64,000 bases of DNA from Marivivens niveibacter (lineage in GTDB: Bacteria; Pseudomonadota; Alphaproteobacteria; Rhodobacterales; Rhodobacteraceae): assembly GCF_002150005.2 (NCBI RefSeq), contig NZ_MSPP01000003.1, positions 310,001 to 374,000 on the forward strand, given 5' to 3'. A program made the position numbers and the translations under genes. Below are positions 8,956-16,553 of this stretch, piece by piece. Below the pieces are notes generated by a model. It worked only from the letters and a program-made list of their open reading frames with translations. It made no database searches and was not told where the DNA came from. Each line of letters starts with the position of its first letter. Position 1 is the first letter of the stretch.

Positions 8956-10350
8956 TCACGCTGCATCGCGTAGCGTGACAATATTCCGACCCGCAGCTTT
9001 TGAATCGTACAATGCGGCATCCGCATAATCGATGAGCTGATTGATATCGGTAGAGCATTTCGCGCTGCAATCCGATACCGCCAGCCCGATAGACATTGTG
9101 ACCGTCACGGGCGGCATATTCCCGATATCAATTGGCGTATTTTGGACCAAAAATCGCAAACGCTCTGCGGTTTTTTGTGCCGCTGCGACAGATGTGTCGG
9201 GCATCGCGACCAGAAATTCTTCGCCACCGATCCGTGCGACAAGGTCGATAGGGCGCAGACTGTCGCGGATCAGTTCAGCAATAGCCGAGATCACTTTGTC
9301 ACCGGCAGTATGCCCGTAGGTATCATTCACCGATTTGAAATGATCAATGTCTAGTGCCATCAACGCAAAACTACGGTTTGTCCGTATTGCGCGGTCCGCC
9401 ATCGCCTGCAAATGGGGCATGGCATAGCGGCGATTGTATAGCCCAGTGAGCGGGTCAGTGACGGCCGCCTTTAGCCCTGATTGGACCGTGTCGCGCAGCT
9501 TTTCCATTCTGATTTTCCGTCGAACTAAACCACGTGCGCGGAGCCCAATTTCGGCAGCTGTAGCGTCATACGGCACCACATCATTTGCCCCCAGATCCAA
9601 CGCCATTGCCCCTAAATGGTCGCCGTTTTCGGGTGCTATGATCAATTGTGCCGCGTTACGGGTTTGGTTGCGGCTACGTAGTTCGGCGATAAGGCGGAAC
9701 ACGCGCCCGTCTTCTCCTGATGTATCGGCATGTCGGGCGTCTATCACATAAAGGTCGGGCGGGGTGTCTAGTGTTTCGATGCTTAACGCATCTTCATGGG
9801 TAAAGCTGCGCACGCGGCTGGCCATCGCAGCGCTTAGATCCCGCGATAGCGGCAGGGCAAGAGCTTGGTTATTGGACACTAACGCAACTTTGCCAGGGGC
9901 GATAAAGGGGTCACCGCCTTCGGCGAAACCCAAGGCGCGGCTGGTATCGTCACGTAACTTTAGTTCGTTATCCACCGCGCGACTGCGAAGCAGGCTGCGG
10001 ATGCGTGCAAGTAGCATCATATCCGATACAGGTTTCGACAATACCTCGGTCGCGCCAGAACGAAGCGTTTCAATCCGCGATGCGGAAGAATCGAATGTCC
10101 CTGTCGCGATTATTGGGATGTTACCTGTTGAGCTGTTTGTTGATAGAAATTGAAAGAAATTGTTCATATCCCGCGATGCGCTGGATACGTCCGCGACGAT
10201 CAGATCGACGGCATCACCATCGGTAATACATTGCTGCGCCTCTGCAATCGTCGCGCAGGGCGTGACCTTGTATTGTGCGGTCATCAATTTGACCTTTAAC
10301 ACGATGCGGTTTGTTGCAACTGTGTCTATGATGATAATTCGGCCTGACAT
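8956..10350 (-). CDS. pleD: PleD-like response regulator diguanylate cyclase (REC-REC-GGDEF)
   Basis: 464 residues with two receiver domains (about 1-120 and 150-270) and a C-terminal GGDEF domain (about 295-464) that makes cyclic di-GMP. The active-site loop is GGEEF at 375-379, catalytically competent, and an RxxD inhibitory site (R366-D369) lies five residues before the loop. REC1 has the phosphoacceptor Asp54 and Lys106, but its acidic pocket shows one Asp (IIIIDT) rather than the usual pair. REC2 lacks the pocket, as in Caulobacter PleD. The start is set by GGAG before the ATG at 10350. In Caulobacter divK precedes pleD; no divK is present here. Confidence 0.9.
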   Translation of the reverse strand: MSGRIIIIDTVATNRIVLKVKLMTAQYKVTPCATIAEAQQCITDGDAVDLIVADVSSASRDMNNFFQFLSTNSSTGNIPIIATGTFDSSASRIETLRSGATEVLSKPVSDMMLLARIRSLLRSRAVDNELKLRDDTSRALGFAEGGDPFIAPGKVALVSNNQALALPLSRDLSAAMASRVRSFTHEDALSIETLDTPPDLYVIDARHADTSGEDGRVFRLIAELRSRNQTRNAAQLIIAPENGDHLGAMALDLGANDVVPYDATAAEIGLRARGLVRRKIRMEKLRDTVQSGLKAAVTDPLTGLYNRRYAMPHLQAMADRAIRTNRSFALMALDIDHFKSVNDTYGHTAGDKVISAIAELIRDSLRPIDLVARIGGEEFLVAMPDTSVAAAQKTAERLRFLVQNTPIDIGNMPPVTVTMSIGLAVSDCSAKCSTDINQLIDYADAALYDSKAAGRNIVTLRDAA

Positions 10351-10437
10351 AAGGTACTCCGGCAAGGGCGTTGCCTGTTTTTTGTCAGCTTGGCGTTGAA
10401 TAGTTAAAAAACTCTTTCCGGAGCTTAAGAATAGAGA

Positions 10438-10716
10438 ATGAAACGTGAACAGGCGGAAACGATTGCGCTTCAGTCACTCGGCTGGTTGGTCGGAAATGAT
10501 GAATTGTGTCCAATATTTTTGGGTTCGACGGGCGCAAGTGTAGATGATCTGAAAGCCCAAGCGAACGAGCCAGAGTTCCTAGCGTCGGTTCTGGAATTCA
10601 TCACGATGGATGACCAATGGGTGGTTTCGCTGTGCGACACGTTTGGCTGGCCGTATGAAACGCCGCTACAGGCGCGCTATGCCTTGCCTGGCGCGCAAAA
10701 TGTGCATTGGACATAG
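10438..10716 (+). CDS. DUF3572 family protein
   Basis: 92-residue soluble protein recognisable as DUF3572 (ETIALQSLGWLVGNDELCPIFLGSTG at the start of the family pattern). The family is alphaproteobacterial and often borders pleD, as here, where it is divergent from it. It has no known function and no catalytic motif. It is separated by one base from the downstream HAD phosphatase and probably co-transcribed with it. Confidence 0.8.
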   Translation: MKREQAETIALQSLGWLVGNDELCPIFLGSTGASVDDLKAQANEPEFLASVLEFITMDDQWVVSLCDTFGWPYETPLQARYALPGAQNVHWT

Positions 10717-10717
10717 C

Positions 10718-11416
10718 ATGGTCGCGATTAAAGGCATTATTTTCGACAAAGACGGCACGTTGTTTGATTTCAATGCGACGTGGGGGTGCTGGACAGGTGG
10801 ATTAATTTCCGAAGAATGCGGTGATGACACGGTGTTGCAACAGGCGCTCGCGGCTGAGCTTGCGTTTGATTTGCAAAGCCAGCGTTTCGAAAAGCACAGC
10901 ATTGTCATTGCCTCAACCGCCGAAGAGGTGGCTGATGTCATATTGCCGTATTTGCCTGATGCAACACCGTCAGGTTTAATAGACCGAATGAACGACCGTG
11001 CAGCAAAAGCGCCCCAAGTAGAGGCGGCGCCGCTGAAAACCTTTTTGGCTGATCTGAAGTCGCGCGGGTTTGTCTTGGGGGTCGCGACGAATGATTCCGA
11101 AATGCCAGCACGCGCACATCTGGATCAGGCAGGCATCAGCGATCAGTTCGACTTTATTGCTGGTTACGATAGCGGCTATGGTGGCAAACCCGCTCCGGGA
11201 CAATTGATCGGGTTTTGTAATCACACCGGTTTGGCACCTGCAGAATGCATTATGGTTGGTGATAGCACCCATGACCTGATGGCTGGGCGTGCCGCAGGGA
11301 TGCGTTGCGTGGGTGTGCTAACCGGATTGGCAGAGGCCAACGAATTGGCCCCCCATGCGGATGTTGTTTTGCCGTCGATTGCAGAGTTACCTGAATGGAT
11401 CGCGGCTCAGGGCTGA
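10718..11416 (+). CDS. HAD-family phosphatase, phosphoglycolate phosphatase-like
   Basis: 232 residues. HAD motif I is FDKDGTL with nucleophile Asp10 and acid Asp12; motif II is VATND; motif III Lys lies in YGGKPAPG; motif IV is VGDSTHDL. The cap is helical (class C1), as in Gph, and dephosphorylates small phosphometabolites such as 2-phosphoglycolate. The start at 10718 lies directly after the DUF3572 stop; longer in-frame starts would overlap that gene. The 3' end overlaps the convergent TetR gene by 10 bases. Exact substrate unconfirmed. Confidence 0.85.
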   Translation: MVAIKGIIFDKDGTLFDFNATWGCWTGGLISEECGDDTVLQQALAAELAFDLQSQRFEKHSIVIASTAEEVADVILPYLPDATPSGLIDRMNDRAAKAPQVEAAPLKTFLADLKSRGFVLGVATNDSEMPARAHLDQAGISDQFDFIAGYDSGYGGKPAPGQLIGFCNHTGLAPAECIMVGDSTHDLMAGRAAGMRCVGVLTGLAEANELAPHADVVLPSIAELPEWIAAQG

Positions 11417-12003
11417 CCCAACAATTTCAACAGGACGTTTTTGGCGCGTTCTGCGCGTTTTGCGACCTCGGCTTCTGGCAGGATTGGTAATACACCCATG
11501 ACACGGCGGATTTGCGTGTCGGCCACCAGCAGGTCATAATAGGTTTCTGCAGCTTCTGTAGCGTCGATCGGATGCGGGCCGCTTTTGTCGATGATTTGCG
11601 CCAAAAGGGGGATGATCTTGTCGCGTCCGCCTTCGACGATTGTCCGACCCAACAGGCCAGTATCATGAACATCGCCCGCCGCTGCGCGATCCAGAACGAC
11701 CGAACGTTGGCCCGTGACGATGGACAGTAATTGGGGCCCGAAATTGTCCAAAATGTCTGTCAGACTGTCGCCGTTTTCGATTGCCGCCGTTAGCACATCT
11801 CGGGATGCGGACAGGTTGCGTTCGACCATAGACAGGAACAGCCCCTGTTTATTGCCGTACCATTTGTACAGCGTTTCGTTTGATGCTTTTGCACGTTTGG
11901 CGACCTCGAGCATCGAAGTCGCCTTGTATCCTTTTAACGCTAGTAAGCCATAGGCGGCCGTTTCGATCTGAAGACGGCGGTCAGATTGTTTGGCTTCGTT
12001 CAT
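11407..12003 (-). CDS. TetR/AcrR family transcriptional regulator
   Basis: 198 residues. The N-terminal TetR helix-turn-helix is clear (GYKATSMLEVAKRAKASNETLYKWYGNKQGLF, residues about 24-56); the C-terminal ligand-binding domain is unassigned. The ATG at 12003 is preferred; an in-frame start at 12060 would place 19 extra residues across a palindromic site that looks like its own operator. No effector or drug-efflux gene lies next to it, so its targets may be elsewhere or it may autoregulate only. Confidence 0.88.
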   Translation of the reverse strand: MNEAKQSDRRLQIETAAYGLLALKGYKATSMLEVAKRAKASNETLYKWYGNKQGLFLSMVERNLSASRDVLTAAIENGDSLTDILDNFGPQLLSIVTGQRSVVLDRAAAGDVHDTGLLGRTIVEGGRDKIIPLLAQIIDKSGPHPIDATEAAETYYDLLVADTQIRRVMGVLPILPEAEVAKRAERAKNVLLKLLGQP

Positions 12004-12030
12004 GCTCGGGGCCTCTGGTTTCACTGATCT

Positions 12031-12050
12031 GTACCCGAATATACGGATAC
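12031..12050. promoter_or_regulatory. Palindrome upstream of tetR-type gene, candidate operator
   Basis: 20-base inverted repeat with arms GTACCCGAAT and ATACGGATAC; 8 of 10 positions are complementary. It lies 27 bases upstream of the TetR start, the usual place for an autoregulatory TetR operator. Assignment is by position and symmetry only. Confidence 0.45.
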
Positions 12051-12092
12051 AAATGGACAAACCGTTGAGCCCCGATACGAATGCGCCTTGCT

Positions 12093-13160
12093 CTATCCTT
12101 TTAGGCAGTCTGCCAGTGCGGTCGCGATCTGAACGATCGACTCTGAAGCCAGTTTTGGCGAACCAGCCAGTTGACCGCCCAACGGATCAATTGTGATGAT
12201 CCGCACGTCTGCGCCTTCGGTTACAACGGTCACCCATTCAGGGCTGGATTGGCTGTCAGAAACGATGCACTCGATGCCTTCGTGTTCAATTTCTTCTTTG
12301 ATTTCAGTTAGGCGCGCGGCGCTGGGTGCGGATGCGTCGGACAGTGCAATGCGGCCTGCAGACGGCACATCAAAGGCCGATTCAAAATAGCCCAGCGCGT
12401 CGTGCGACACGACAAATGGGATGCCGCGGACATCAGCCAAAGCGTTCAGTGCTGCCTCATTGGCATAGTCGATATCTGCCAAAGTTTGAATCGCATTTTG
12501 TGCAATTTCTGTTTCCATATCTGGGGATGCAGTCGAGATTGCAGTTTGAATGGTGCCTGCCCAAGCGGTCAGAACAGCAGGCGACAACCAGGCATGAGGA
12601 TCGAAGTCGCCGTGATCGTGTTCATCGTGATCTTCGTGACCGTGTTCGTCTTCTTCATGCTCATCATGGTCATCATGGTCGTGTTCGTCATGCTCATCAT
12701 GGTCGTGCGCGTCATGTTCTTCAGCTTCGTGTGCGTCGTGATCATGTTCTTCGTGAGCATGGGCATCATGATCGTGCTCATCGTGTTCTTCGTGTTCATC
12801 ATGATCGTCATGCGATTCTTCGCGCCACGCGATCGGGGTCCAGCCTTCGGTTTCTAGCAGTTCGATCACCGTCGCAGACGCTGCCAGCGTATCGATTGGA
12901 TCAGCAAGGAAAGGGGACAGTGCTTCGCCGGTCCAGATGACCAAATCAGCCTCTGCAAGAAAACGCGCATCGGATGGCCGTAGTGCGAAGTTATGTGGGT
13001 TATCACCCGGCTGCAGCAGTGTCGTCACCTCGGCTGTGTCGCCAGCGATGGACTGCACCAATGATCCGACGGGCAGAATGTCGGTGACAATTTTCAGCGT
13101 CTCTGCCTGGGCTGCGCTGGTGGTGATAACGGACAATAATGCGGCGGCTCGGATGTACAT
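12093..13160 (-). CDS. znuA: Zinc ABC transporter substrate-binding protein ZnuA
   Basis: 355-residue periplasmic cluster A-I zinc-binding protein with signal peptide (1-19, cleavage after AQA). Expected ligands are His56 (NPHNF), His189 (DPHAW), His253 (VSHDALGYF) and Asp325 (TIDPLGG). An unusually long His/Asp/Glu-rich loop spans about residues 117-184, a zinc-scavenging loop seen in ZnuA but not in manganese-specific relatives. Cys298 and Cys352 can form the C-terminal disulfide known from ZnuA. AAGAGGT precedes the ATG. Divergent from zur-znuC-znuB, with two Zur boxes between. Confidence 0.96.
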   Translation of the reverse strand: MYIRAAALLSVITTSAAQAETLKIVTDILPVGSLVQSIAGDTAEVTTLLQPGDNPHNFALRPSDARFLAEADLVIWTGEALSPFLADPIDTLAASATVIELLETEGWTPIAWREESHDDHDEHEEHDEHDHDAHAHEEHDHDAHEAEEHDAHDHDEHDEHDHDDHDEHEEDEHGHEDHDEHDHGDFDPHAWLSPAVLTAWAGTIQTAISTASPDMETEIAQNAIQTLADIDYANEAALNALADVRGIPFVVSHDALGYFESAFDVPSAGRIALSDASAPSAARLTEIKEEIEHEGIECIVSDSQSSPEWVTVVTEGADVRIITIDPLGGQLAGSPKLASESIVQIATALADCLKG

Positions 13161-13202
13161 TGTGACCTCTTGAGAATGTAATTGGCCATCCCTATAATTA
13201 TG

Positions 13203-13214
13203 ATGTTATAACAT
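13203..13214. promoter_or_regulatory. Zur box 1
   Basis: Perfect 12-bp palindrome ATGTTATAACAT, with further symmetric positions outside, in the znuA/zur intergenic region, 43 bases from the znuA start. It matches the AT-rich dyad of alphaproteobacterial Zur operators. Confidence 0.8.
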
Positions 13215-13232
13215 AACAACCCCCATAATGTG

Positions 13233-13244
13233 ATACTATAACAT
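13233..13244. promoter_or_regulatory. Zur box 2
   Basis: ATACTATAACAT, an imperfect copy of box 1 (shared TATAACATA core). Its centre lies exactly 30 bases from that of box 1, about three helical turns, and 18 bases before the zur ATG. This suggests separate Zur dimers on one face of the helix, one for each divergent promoter (inference). Confidence 0.65.
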
Positions 13245-13261
13245 ATAACTCTGGATCCCAT

Positions 13262-13738
13262 ATGACCGAGAAAATCCAAAGCTTTGCGCCACATGATCAT
13301 GGATCTTGTATCCATTCCGCGATGAATGTGGCCGAAGAAACCTGTGCAGCCCGCAAGGTACAACTGACCCCTGTGCGGCGTAGGGTATTGGAAATATTGC
13401 TCGAATCGCATGCTGCGATGGGCGCCTATGATGTTTTAGCGCGGCTTGATGCCGAAGGTCTGGGGTCTAAACCACCTGTCGCCTATCGGGCTTTGGCGTT
13501 TTTGGTCGAACAGGGGTTTGTCCATCGAATCGAACGTTTGAACGCGTTTGTCGCCTGCAATCACCCTGGCACCTCGCATGACCCGGCATTTATGATTTGC
13601 CGCAGCTGCCACAAAGTCGCCGAAGCGGACGCAGGGAATGCTGTTCTGAATTCCCCAGCATCGCAAAGTGGTTTCACCATCGAACAAACGGTCATAGAAG
13701 CCGAAGGCCTGTGCCCTCTTTGCAAGGAAAGCGCTTGA
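13262..13738 (+). CDS. zur: Zinc uptake regulator Zur (Fur family)
   Basis: 158-residue zinc-responsive repressor. The N-terminal winged helix includes QLTPVRRRVLEILLESHAAMGAYDVL and PPVAYRALAFLVEQGFVHRI. The structural zinc site is made by two CxxC pairs, C113/C116 and C151/C154; C99 and H101 in VACNHPG belong to the regulatory site region. It is Zur rather than Fur or Mur because of the VACNHPGTSH pattern and the linked znu genes. It is first in the zur-znuC-znuB operon, so it is likely autoregulated through box 2. Confidence 0.93.
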   Translation: MTEKIQSFAPHDHGSCIHSAMNVAEETCAARKVQLTPVRRRVLEILLESHAAMGAYDVLARLDAEGLGSKPPVAYRALAFLVEQGFVHRIERLNAFVACNHPGTSHDPAFMICRSCHKVAEADAGNAVLNSPASQSGFTIEQTVIEAEGLCPLCKESA

Positions 13739-13739
13739 T

Positions 13740-14495
13740 ATGAGCCTAATTACAGCGCGCAAGCTGAGCGTCCGTCAGGGCGATAAAACCGTTTTGCAAA
13801 ACGTCGATTTCGAAATTCGAAAAGGCGAGATCGTCACGATCGTCGGGCCGAACGGGTCAGGTAAATCGACTCTGCTAAGGACATTGATTGGCGCCGTTAC
13901 TCCTGAAAGTGGGGAATTAAATCGTAAAACCAAACTGCGGATTGGGTATGTGCCTCAGAAATTATTCGTAGATGGCGCAATGCCGCTGACTGTTCGGCGT
14001 TTTCTAGACGTGCCTAAGCGGGTCAAAAATTCAGAGGCCGAGGCCGCATTGGACCGAACGGGTGTCGCACATTTGGCGGATCATCCGCTAAATGGTTTGA
14101 GCGGCGGGCAATTCCAACGTGTGCTTTTGGCGCGTGCGATTTTGGTGAAACCGGACATTTTGATGCTGGACGAAGCCACGCAAGGTTTGGACCAGCCCGG
14201 ATCGGCCGCGTTCTATCAACTGATTGAAGAGCTGCGAGACACGTTGGGTTGTGCGGTTTTAATGGTCAGCCACGAATTACACGTCGTCATGAGCGCCTCT
14301 GATCGCGTTATCTGCCTGAATGGGCATGTTTGCTGTGAAGGTGCGCCAGACGTCGTATCGGCCGCACCGGAATATCGGCAGCTCTTTGGAACGGGCACCA
14401 AAGGCGCATTGGCATTGTACCGCCACGATCACAACCACGATCATGATCATGTGCACGAACATGATCACACTTGCGACCACGAAGGAGCCCACTGA
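13740..14495 (+). CDS. znuC: Zinc ABC transporter ATP-binding protein ZnuC
   Basis: 251-residue ABC ATPase that powers zinc import through ZnuB. Walker A is GPNGSGKST (36-44), the signature is LSGGQFQRV near 120, Walker B is ILMLDEATQ near 145, and the switch His is in VSHELH. The C-terminal tail (about 223-251) is packed with His-Asp repeats plus one Cys, an extension not needed for ATPase function that may sense or buffer cytoplasmic zinc. It starts one base after zur and overlaps znuB by one base (TGATG). Confidence 0.95.
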   Translation: MSLITARKLSVRQGDKTVLQNVDFEIRKGEIVTIVGPNGSGKSTLLRTLIGAVTPESGELNRKTKLRIGYVPQKLFVDGAMPLTVRRFLDVPKRVKNSEAEAALDRTGVAHLADHPLNGLSGGQFQRVLLARAILVKPDILMLDEATQGLDQPGSAAFYQLIEELRDTLGCAVLMVSHELHVVMSASDRVICLNGHVCCEGAPDVVSAAPEYRQLFGTGTKGALALYRHDHNHDHDHVHEHDHTCDHEGAH

Positions 14496-15289
14496 TGTTG
14501 GACGATTTTTTCATCCGTGCGCTAATTGCAGGTGTCGGCACGGCGATCACTGCGGGATGGTTGGGCACCTTCGTTGTTTGGCGCAGAATGGCGTATTTCG
14601 GCGACGCGACCGCGCACGCAGCGGTTTTGGGCGTGGCGTTGGCGTTGGGATTTCAGATTTCGATCCTTGTTGGGGTCACTTTCACCGCAAGCGGTATGGC
14701 AGTGCTGCTATGGGCGCTGCATGGGCGCGGGTTTTCGGTCGACACGCTCTTAGGTGTTCTTTCGCACGGTGCATTGGCGATTGGACTGTTGGCCGTTGCG
14801 ATGGTGCCTGGGCCTCGGGTTAGTCTAGACGCGTATTTGTTTGGCGATATTCTGACCGTCAGTAAAATGGATTTGGCCGTTATCTGGTGCGGATTGGCTG
14901 TTGTAGCTGGGGTGTTGTGGTGGCGCTGGTCGGCGCTGGTCACATCGACGGTTTCACCTGATTTGGCCTATGCCGCCGGAGTTGATCCAAGGCGGGAACA
15001 GTTGATTTTGTCGCTATTATTGGCGGGCGTAGTTGCTGTGTCGATCAAAGTTGTCGGGGCGCTTCTGATTACAGCGCTACTGATCATTCCTGCGGCCGCT
15101 GCCCGCAATGTCGCGCGAACGCCTGAAATGATGGCTGTTATTGCGGCACTTATCGGCGGGGCATCGGCCATCGGTGGGCTACATGCGTCTTTGTGGTTTG
15201 ATGCGCCAGCGGGCCCGCCCATTGTGGTCGCGGCGATCATCCTGTTCGCACTAGGGGTTGTTTTGCGCCCTTTATTTATTCGCCGTTGA
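14495..15289 (+). CDS. znuB: Zinc ABC transporter permease ZnuB
   Basis: 264-residue integral membrane permease of the ZnuB/MntB (ABC-3) family with about eight hydrophobic segments. It forms the zinc channel with ZnuC. The ATG at 14495 overlaps the znuC stop, and GGAG sits 8 bases upstream, so a start inside znuC (14471) is rejected. The family-typical HAAVLGVALALG and VKVVGALLITALLIIPAAAA segments are visible. Its stop codon lies inside the putative -35 element of the following RNase P RNA gene. Confidence 0.94.
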   Translation: MLDDFFIRALIAGVGTAITAGWLGTFVVWRRMAYFGDATAHAAVLGVALALGFQISILVGVTFTASGMAVLLWALHGRGFSVDTLLGVLSHGALAIGLLAVAMVPGPRVSLDAYLFGDILTVSKMDLAVIWCGLAVVAGVLWWRWSALVTSTVSPDLAYAAGVDPRREQLILSLLLAGVVAVSIKVVGALLITALLIIPAAAARNVARTPEMMAVIAALIGGASAIGGLHASLWFDAPAGPPIVVAAIILFALGVVLRPLFIRR

Positions 15290-15313
15290 CCGAATGACAG
15301 GGTTGGCTTAGGC
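15286..15313 (+). promoter_or_regulatory. Putative promoter of rnpB
   Basis: TTGACC (15286-15291), overlapping the znuB stop codon, is followed after 16 bases by TTAGGC (15308-15313). This predicts a start near 15320, where the P1 helix of RNase P RNA begins. The -35 fit is good and the -10 fit is weak. Confidence 0.5.
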
Positions 15314-15320
15314 ACTGCGG

Positions 15321-15688
15321 CGCGCGGATGGCTGGATGACCGCAGGTTTGACCTGAGGAAAGTCCGGACACCAAAAGGCAAGGTGCCGGGTAACGCCCGG
15401 CGGGGGTAACCCTAGGGACAGCGCCACAGAGAACAGACTACCCTGCATGCAGGGAAAAGGTGAAACGGTGGAGTAAGAGCCCACCGCGGGACTGGCAACA
15501 GGACCGGCAAGGCAAGCCCCACCTGGTGCAATGCCAAATAGGGACCTCGCGCCCGTTAGGGCAGGGACGCCTAACCCCGAGAGGTCCGGGTTGGCAGCTA
15601 GAGGGCAGTTGGTAACAATTGTCCAAGATGAATGGTCATCCAAGGGGTCAAACCCTGGACAAAATCCGGCTTATAGGCCGTCCGCGCA
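15321..15688 (+). ncRNA. rnpB: RNase P RNA (type A)
   Basis: Catalytic RNA that trims tRNA 5' leaders. The diagnostic 5' core GAGGAAAGTCCGGAC (about 15354-15368) and the 3' core with AGATGAATGG and ACAAAATCCGGCTTAT (about 15626-15674) are both present and in the right order. The ends are set by P1: GCGCGGATGGCT at 15322 pairs, with two G-U wobbles, with the segment ending at 15687. A 7-bp hairpin follows at 15694-15714 without a T-run. Ends are accurate to a few bases. Confidence 0.95.
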
Positions 15689-15718
15689 TAAATGTTTCAG
15701 GAATCTTCTGAAACGCTG

Positions 15719-15746
15719 TTGACTCGGCCCAACCCTTCGTTAAAAG
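15719..15746 (+). promoter_or_regulatory. Putative promoter of rpmG
   Basis: TTGACT (15719-15724), 16-base spacer, TAAAAG (15741-15746). The same arrangement, TTGACT-16-TATAAG, lies before rpsD at 45540. Predicted leader is about 60 bases. Confidence 0.5.
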
Positions 15747-15812
15747 GCGGGCTTCATACGAATTCACGCGATGTGCCGCTATCTCACGGCCCGCGATCAG
15801 GAGAGATGAGAC

Positions 15813-15980
15813 ATGGCGAAGCCGACCACTATCAAAATCCGCCTGAACTCCACCGCGGGGACCGGGCACTTCTACGTCACTAAAAAGAACGCGCGTACGA
15901 TGACCGAAAAAATGGTTGTACGTAAATACGACCCAGTTGTTCGTAAGCACGTTGAATACAAAGAAGGTAAGATTAAATAA
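15813..15980 (+). CDS. rpmG: 50S ribosomal protein L33
   Basis: 55-residue large-subunit protein. It begins [20 protein letters not shown] and contains the family-typical [21 protein letters not shown], ending in EGKIK. It lacks the zinc-binding cysteines of the C+ form, so it is the zinc-independent (C-) paralogue, in keeping with most alphaproteobacteria. AGGAG lies about 9 bases before the ATG. Followed by a strong terminator. Confidence 0.96.
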   Translation: MAKPTTIKIRLNSTAGTGHFYVTKKNARTMTEKMVVRKYDPVVRKHVEYKEGKIK

Positions 15981-16006
15981 TCTTACGTTCTCGTATTGTG
16001 ATATAG

Positions 16007-16038
16007 ACGGCCGTACGGAACACCCGTGCGGCCGTTTT
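16007..16038 (+). terminator. Intrinsic terminator of rpmG
   Basis: 12-bp stem (ACGGCCGTACGG pairing with CCGTGCGGCCGT, one wobble), 5-base loop, then TTTTCTTTT. Confidence 0.9.
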
Positions 16039-16052
16039 CTTTTGGTTCTGTT

Positions 16053-16553
16053 ATGTTTTATGTCCGCGAAGCCAGTTCATCTGATCTGCCTGCAGTCGTC
16101 GCGCTACTGAAAAGTAGCTATGACGTGCAGCTTCGCGACGCCTATCCGCCTTCAGTGTTTGAACGTCTAAGGGAACATGTTCTGGCGGTGCCGATCGAGC
16201 TGGTTGATTCTGGCCGCTTTTATCTGGCCGAACACGATCAAAAAATTCTGGGGTGCGGCGGCTGGATGCGTGATGTCCCTGATCAATTAGAACCCAGACA
16301 GCATTTTGGTTTGCTGCGTATGTTTGCGTCTTCGCCTTCGGCACTACGCTGTGGCGTCGCATCGGAAATTCTGTACCAATGCGTAGCTTCTGCACGAGTC
16401 GAGGGCGTGAAAGGCTTTGAGTGCGTGACGACATTGAACGCGGTCGGTTTCTTTCGGAACCGCGGGTTCGTTGTCGAAGGAGAAATGAGCGCTTTTCCCC
16501 TTGCCGGAACCTCTGAAAAAATACCGATGGTTCGTATGCAGCGGGAATTTTAG
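16053..16553 (+). CDS. GNAT family N-acetyltransferase
   Basis: 166 residues with a GNAT fold. The opening FYVREASSSDLPAVVALLKSSY is a standard beta1-alpha1, and FGLLRMFASSPSALRCGVASEIL is the acetyl-CoA-binding region, although the usual Q/RxxGxG/A loop is degenerate. The GFFRNRGFVVEGE block near 135-150 is the beta6-beta7 region. A GTG start at 16026 is rejected because it lies inside the terminator of rpmG. The substrate is unknown. The stop overlaps that of the convergent hisN-type gene by four bases. Confidence 0.75.
   Translation: MFYVREASSSDLPAVVALLKSSYDVQLRDAYPPSVFERLREHVLAVPIELVDSGRFYLAEHDQKILGCGGWMRDVPDQLEPRQHFGLLRMFASSPSALRCGVASEILYQCVASARVEGVKGFECVTTLNAVGFFRNRGFVVEGEMSAFPLAGTSEKIPMVRMQREF

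Noticed and set aside
12600-12820. Tandem-repeat or CRISPR-like look of the DNA
   Set aside because: The repetition is codon-level in the ZnuA His-rich loop, with no conserved spacer/repeat unit.
12402-12857. Long hydrophobic open frame on the + strand opposite znuA
   Set aside because: It is the mirror image of the His/Asp/Glu-codon-rich loop of ZnuA; the antisense of GAY and CAY codons reads as Ile, Val, Met and Phe. No ribosome site and no family similarity.
15694-15714. Intrinsic terminator of rnpB
   Set aside because: A 7-bp stem is present (GTTTCAG/CTGAAAC) but no T-run follows, so it is noted in the rnpB entry and not called.
16026-16052. GTG start extending the GNAT gene upstream
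   Set aside because: It would place the start codon inside the stem of the rpmG terminator; ATG 16053 fits the family N-terminus.
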